A DNA stretch of 64,000 nucleotides, taken from Panonychus citri. Lineage: Eukaryota > Arthropoda > Arachnida > Trombidiformes > Tetranychidae. Made by a program: the position numbers and the translations under genes. The stretch spans positions 682,001-746,000 of the forward strand of contig NW_026515406.1 in NCBI RefSeq assembly GCF_014898815.1, written 5' to 3'. Positions 59,741 to 64,000 of this stretch are shown here, piece by piece (position 1 is the first letter of the stretch; each line of letters begins with the position of its first letter). The notes beneath the pieces are model-generated. The model saw only the letters and a list, made by a program, of their open reading frames with translations. It was not told the DNA's origin and ran no database searches.

Positions 59741-61147
59741 TCATGAGTGTTTATGTAATTGTGGTGAATTAATTGTCGCCATTTTGAACAATTTAACATT
59801 TTGACTCTTTTCAGCTGATTTTTTCTCAAGCCAAACAACAGTTGATTTAATTAGATCAGCAAATGAGAATCCAAGCCAAGTACCAAAACAAGAAGCGATG
59901 TAACAAATAAACTCAATCCTTTCCATTCTCGAGGTGTAAAAATAAATGACCTCAGCACCGAACGGACGTCTCACAAAGAATCGAGTTAATTGAGTTAAAT
60001 TAGTTTTCTCTTGGCGATTAATTAAAGCGGTCGAATACCATTTGTTGAGACAAGCGTTTTTACAAGTACCCCGAAGAGAGCAAAGGTAACGACCTGGAGT
60101 TTGACATGAGCGACCGGCGATGTAAAAAGGTAATCCCTCATTGAGAGCGGCTGGAACATCAAAAGGCCAAGTGGGACACAAAGATCTGACCATTGAACAT
60201 CGGCAATTGTAAACACAAGACATTCGTCCATAGACCTGATTTTGGTAATTGATACAATCGGTTTGGTAAGGATAAGCCAAAAGATGAGTGGTCATCTTAC
60301 TGGTCACTAAGGTTATCGTTTCGGTGTTTTCTGTTGAGAAACGAAAGGTATCCGCTTCGTTTAGGTGTAGCACTTCAACCGGATTGTGGACATAAACGGC
60401 GATCCAAAAGTTACCTTTGGCCTTGAGGTAAACTCGATAAAAGTGCTCAGAGTTTTTGGTTATAACAGTTATCTCACTTTGATTTGGTGCTTGGTGGAAA
60501 AAAGTTTTACACCGATAAACTTGATCCTCTTCGTAATCATATTGAATTGATTCAATTGGAGTGACAAAATTTTCACAATTATCTCCAGCGGATCGGTTAA
60601 TCTTCACTAATTCAGGCCAAGGTGATAAACAGATAATCTCAACATCTTCAACGGGAAAATTGGCCAGTAAATTAATTGGTAAAAATCGTTGGAAACTACT
60701 TTGATTTGATAGATCACCTGAGAGCGGGATTATCGGTGTTTCTTTTGGTAAGACAATTTTAAGACAAATTGTCAATCCTGGCATATTTAAATTGCGTGGG
60801 GAATCAATTTTAATATCGGTACGAGTTGGAAATGCAAAGTAAATCATTGAGACCGATGAGATTTGCCAAATTAAACCAATACTCGCCACTGTCCAAGCGA
60901 TTAATTTGGCCCAGAAAAACAATCGCCATTCAACTGGATTGACCAATGGATCAGATGAAGAAAGTGGAAACTTTGATGATATAAAAGGTGAATTAACCTT
61001 TGATCTTAATTGTTGACCTGATTTATTTCGTTTAGACGAACAACCATTAACCAAATTACCAGGAACCACTAGAAAGGAAAAGTCTGTCGACTCAAAACGA
61101 GAGCTTTTAATTACATTATTAATCGTATTATCTTTCAAATTGACCAT
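59741..61147 (-). CDS. DEG/ENaC-like channel subunit 1
   Basis: Single exon of 468 residues. The ATG at 61147 is the first in frame. Two membrane segments enclose a large extracellular loop: TM1 at about 76-103 (AKLIAWTVASIGLIWQIS) and TM2 at about 408-431 (CYIASCFGTWLGFSFADLI). The post-TM1 block MPGLTICLK matches the family's FPAVTIC motif, and TM2 has the Gly-x-Ser filter as GFS. Cysteine-rich loop segments (VYGRMSCVYNC, CKNACLNKWY) fit the family. These form Na+-permeable channels gated by ligands, acid or force. The N-terminal His-Gly gating motif was not found. Confidence 0.85.
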   Translation of the reverse strand: MVNLKDNTINNVIKSSRFESTDFSFLVVPGNLVNGCSSKRNKSGQQLRSKVNSPFISSKFPLSSSDPLVNPVEWRLFFWAKLIAWTVASIGLIWQISSVSMIYFAFPTRTDIKIDSPRNLNMPGLTICLKIVLPKETPIIPLSGDLSNQSSFQRFLPINLLANFPVEDVEIICLSPWPELVKINRSAGDNCENFVTPIESIQYDYEEDQVYRCKTFFHQAPNQSEITVITKNSEHFYRVYLKAKGNFWIAVYVHNPVEVLHLNEADTFRFSTENTETITLVTSKMTTHLLAYPYQTDCINYQNQVYGRMSCVYNCRCSMVRSLCPTWPFDVPAALNEGLPFYIAGRSCQTPGRYLCSLRGTCKNACLNKWYSTALINRQEKTNLTQLTRFFVRRPFGAEVIYFYTSRMERIEFICYIASCFGTWLGFSFADLIKSTVVWLEKKSAEKSQNVKLFKMATINSPQLHKHS

Positions 61148-61602
61148 AATTAACAACAATTTAATGTTAACCAATTAACCCAAAAACTTAAATCAACGTC
61201 AAAATTTTAATCAACAAGTTACATTGAAAGATTAACACAAAATATTTAGTTCTCATTGGATATAATGTCAATCAACTCATTAATTAAATTTCCAGCAACA
61301 ATTAAGCCATAAGATTGTTAAAGAAAATTAAAAGAAATCATCAAATCAATAAATCGATGATAAATTACATAATAAAACACCATTAATGATGATGGATTAC
61401 TTTTAATTAGTCTACTTAATATTGATTACAATTAGCTAAAAATATTATCATTGTTAATAATTCAATTAAAATTGAATCGATTTACAACAAAATGATTAAC
61501 TGAATTATCAAAGAAAACGATTAATCCGTCAAACTAAATGATAATTTTTTTTATCAATGAAATTATGCTAATCAATAAATGTAAACAATTAAACTAACTC
61601 AT
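61148..61602. other. Spacer between DEG/ENaC genes 1 and 2
   Basis: About 455 bp of AT-rich DNA, presumably promoter of gene 1 and 3' UTR of gene 2. Confidence 0.45.
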
Positions 61603-63051
61603 TTACTGTTTGCTAATTGTGATACAATTACTTTGATCAATCAATGATTTAATCGTTGATTTATTGAAACAATGTTTTCGACTCTGATGAAAGGTGAATA
61701 GGAAAATATCGGTAACTGAGATTCCGAACCAAATGCCGAAACAAGAGGCCACATAACAGATGAACTCGATTCGGGTCAACCGAGGGCCATATTTGTAGAC
61801 CAATTCAGCGCCAAAAGGCCGACGCACGAAAAGATTGGTCACATTTGAATGAGATCGTTTCTCTTTCGATGAGATCAAAGTCGTTGTGTACCAACGATGA
61901 GTACATTGAGCCTTACAGATACTTTTCTGGCGACAAAAGTACCTCTCAGGGTGTCGACATGATTTACCAAGAATCGAGAAAGATTCATTTCTGATTGTGG
62001 TCATGGGAACGTCGCCAGGCCAAATGGGACAATCTGATTGAACTTTGCGAACTTGACATGAATTAATACAAGATGTCCGACCGAATTCAAGATGATCATA
62101 ATCAACACAATCGGTTCGATAAGGTGACCTTAAAAGGTGAGTTGTCACCTTGGTTGTGACCAGAATCATTTGGTCGGTTTGTTGAGTCCAAAAGTGAAAT
62201 GTATCCGCTTCGATAAAGTGTAAAATCTCAAACGGATTGTGGACAATTATACCGATGGAATAATTTCCCGTCGTCAAGAAAGACAATTGAAAGAAATCTT
62301 TAGCATCGGCAGTTATCACTTCGATTGGTTTACTTTGGTATCGACGATAATAGTAAGTTGTACATCGATGGACTCGATTAGTCTCCCAATTATAGTGGAG
62401 ACTTTTTCTAATCGGTGAATAGTTTTCACAATTAGTCGAACCAATTGGATTGATTTTAATTAACTCTGGAAATGGTGTTTGGCAAATTACCTTAACCTGA
62501 ACAACATGAATCCCGTCAAGAATAAAACCAGGAAGGTAACGGTAAAAATCACGAATGTCCCATGAACCATTCGAAGATTTTGATTCCATTGAAAGATATT
62601 CACTTTTCCAAAGGTTAGACTGAGATTCCAGTTCGAGGCAAACAGTTAACGCCGGCATTGTGATGTTACGGGGAAGGTCAATGTCGATGTCCACTCGTGT
62701 CGGGTATTCAAAGTAGATCACTGAGACTTGATAGATCTGCAAGATCAACCCAAGGGTCGCAATTAACCAGGTCAATATTTTGGCACGATAATGATAACCC
62801 AATCGAAATGATGATCGAAACAATTTCCAAGTTAATCGATCTTGTTTCTCATTAATTGTTGGCCTACGATTGAAATTAACTGAATGTTGATATATTGAAT
62901 AAGGTGAAATTCTGGTTAATCGTTTAGGTGATTTTTTAATTTCCTTAATTGTTGACCAATCGGTTGATCGAATCAACTTGACATTAGAATATTTTTCTTC
63001 ATTCAGATGATAATAATTACGATTATTTAATGTCTCGGTTATCCAAGACAT
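61603..63051 (-). CDS. DEG/ENaC-like channel subunit 2
   Basis: Single exon of 482 residues, start ATG at 63051 (MSWITETLNNRNYYH). Same design as gene 1: TM1 (ILTWLIATLGLILQIYQVSV), the ITMPALTVCLE block, a large cysteine-containing loop (FGRTSCINSC, CKAQCTHRWY), the RRPFGAELVY block before TM2, and TM2 with a GIS filter (CFGIWFGISVTDI). The loop block HNPFEILHFIEADTFHF parallels HNPVEVLHLNEADTFRF in gene 1, so these are tandem duplicates. No N-terminal His-Gly motif seen. Confidence 0.86.
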   Translation of the reverse strand: MSWITETLNNRNYYHLNEEKYSNVKLIRSTDWSTIKEIKKSPKRLTRISPYSIYQHSVNFNRRPTINEKQDRLTWKLFRSSFRLGYHYRAKILTWLIATLGLILQIYQVSVIYFEYPTRVDIDIDLPRNITMPALTVCLELESQSNLWKSEYLSMESKSSNGSWDIRDFYRYLPGFILDGIHVVQVKVICQTPFPELIKINPIGSTNCENYSPIRKSLHYNWETNRVHRCTTYYYRRYQSKPIEVITADAKDFFQLSFLTTGNYSIGIIVHNPFEILHFIEADTFHFWTQQTDQMILVTTKVTTHLLRSPYRTDCVDYDHLEFGRTSCINSCQVRKVQSDCPIWPGDVPMTTIRNESFSILGKSCRHPERYFCRQKSICKAQCTHRWYTTTLISSKEKRSHSNVTNLFVRRPFGAELVYKYGPRLTRIEFICYVASCFGIWFGISVTDIFLFTFHQSRKHCFNKSTIKSLIDQSNCITISKQ

Positions 63052-63468
63052 TTTTTTTTCTTTCGCTTCGAAATAGTTAATCAACTTGATCTTAATTGTC
63101 TCACTTAATTGTTGTTCTCATCTAATTGTTATCGCTAAATTATTCCAATGGTTATCTGGTTCATGGAGCTGATCAATTGTTGAATTAGTAATTACATGTG
63201 ACAAGAATTTAGATTGATGAGTAAACTTATTTTTCATCTTAATCAATTAGTTAATTGTGTGAATTATTTTTCTCCATTATAAATGATTGTATTGATCAGT
63301 TGATTGTAATAATTAACTGTTGGGAAATCGTTTTTTTTTGTTACAATAAATTAGCTTTTTAATTGAATTTAGTTATTGATTATTTACAATTTAGTTTCTG
63401 TTTTTTTTGTGTCTTCTACAACAATTAACATCTTAATAGATAAATTTAGTTTTAATTGTTGTAAATTA
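63052..63468. other. Spacer between DEG/ENaC genes 2 and 3
   Basis: About 417 bp, AT-rich, no coding sequence seen. Confidence 0.45.
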
Positions 63469-64000
63469 TTAATAATAAAGATATTTAGATGGGAAAACTT
63501 TTCTTTGATAAATTTGACCGGATGTTGGTAATTTGGAGTTGAAACAATCAAGAAGTAAATGGTTATTAGTAATCTTTTTCTTGGCATCATAGGAATTGTG
63601 GTTAATTATTTTTCGATGGTAATTAACTTTTATCTTAGATAGAGTTGGATAAGATTTAATTTGATGGAGATTTGATTTTCCGAACAATTTTAACATAATA
63701 TCTGAGAAACTGATTCCAAACCAAATACCAAGACAACTGGCAACGTAACATGAATATTCAACGAGCGCCAATGAAGGTGTAACATTGTACACGAATTCGA
63801 GTCCATAGGGTCGGCGAACAATAAATCGGGTCAAATTCGAGGGTTTATCTTTGATGTGATTCCAAACAAGAGTACTTGTGTACCAAACGCTCTTACATTG
63901 AACGGGACAAATTTCGAAACTGGTACAATTATAGTCCCTTGGTCGGGGACAATCATGCAAACGTGAACGGAACGGTAATTTAACGTCCAACGGAGCGGGA
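63469..64000 (-). CDS. DEG/ENaC-like channel subunit 3 (partial)
   Basis: C-terminal 176 codons of a third family member; the 5' part lies beyond the window. It has the loop segment CPVQCKSVWYTSTL, the RRPYGLEFVY block, and TM2 with a GIS filter (CLGIWFGISFSDIML), followed by a basic cytoplasmic tail longer than in genes 1 and 2. Same strand and spacing as its neighbours, so it is the third gene of a tandem array. Confidence 0.85.
   Translation of the reverse strand, partial: PAPLDVKLPFRSRLHDCPRPRDYNCTSFEICPVQCKSVWYTSTLVWNHIKDKPSNLTRFIVRRPYGLEFVYNVTPSLALVEYSCYVASCLGIWFGISFSDIMLKLFGKSNLHQIKSYPTLSKIKVNYHRKIINHNSYDAKKKITNNHLLLDCFNSKLPTSGQIYQRKVFPSKYLYY

Overview
The window is AT-rich eukaryotic DNA: genes have GT-AG introns, many only 50-130 bp long, and there is a spliceosomal U6 snRNA gene. 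Intergenic DNA is full of (GA)n/(TC)n and ATC/ATG repeats. Gene content is arthropod: a vanin-like secreted nitrilase, DUF704x secreted protein, CIDE-N/DREP protein, F-box/LRR proteins, a Ly6 protein and a DEG/ENaC cluster. The compact layout and small introns suggest an acariform mite, perhaps close to spider mites (Tetranychus). That placement is inference; no search was run.

Layout. 1-8.95 kb is a gene-poor, GA/TC-rich stretch. 8.95-26.8 kb holds a recent segmental duplication around a Golgi alpha-mannosidase II gene. Copy 1 has an intact vanin-like gene, an intact DUF704x gene, an intact methylthioribose-1-phosphate isomerase (MRI1) and a broken SEC13 remnant. Copy 2 has a truncated vanin-like gene fused to a truncated MRI1, followed by the intact SEC13. 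A U6 snRNA gene and GID8 follow. 29.2-32.6 kb is a mobile-element island: a terminal-inverted-repeat element, two palindromic MITE-like units, an endonuclease/exonuclease/phosphatase fragment, a charged ORF with a J-domain-like start and a SWIM zinc-finger remnant. 34.2-39.8 kb has a CIDE-N (DREP-like) gene and RNPC3 (U11/U12-65K). 40.7-57.1 kb has a Ly6 protein, SMG5, an F-box/LRR gene, choline kinase, a RILP-like coiled-coil gene and ALKBH7. 57.9-64 kb has an intronless F-box/LRR gene and three same-strand DEG/ENaC-like channel genes, the last running off the window.

Most of these are unrelated housekeeping genes, so no operon logic is expected. Shared regulation is plausible at two head-to-head promoters: MRI1/SEC13, which was duplicated and whose genes now survive on different copies, and RILPL/ALKBH7, which carries a perfect RFX X-box palindrome. 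RNPC3 (minor spliceosome), SMG5 (nonsense-mediated decay) and U6 touch RNA processing, but their proximity looks coincidental. Two otherwise good genes, alpha-mannosidase II and the 47.7 kb F-box gene, each carry one single-base frameshift in a short homopolymer. Exon coordinates were worked out by hand from reading frame, splice sites and family similarity.
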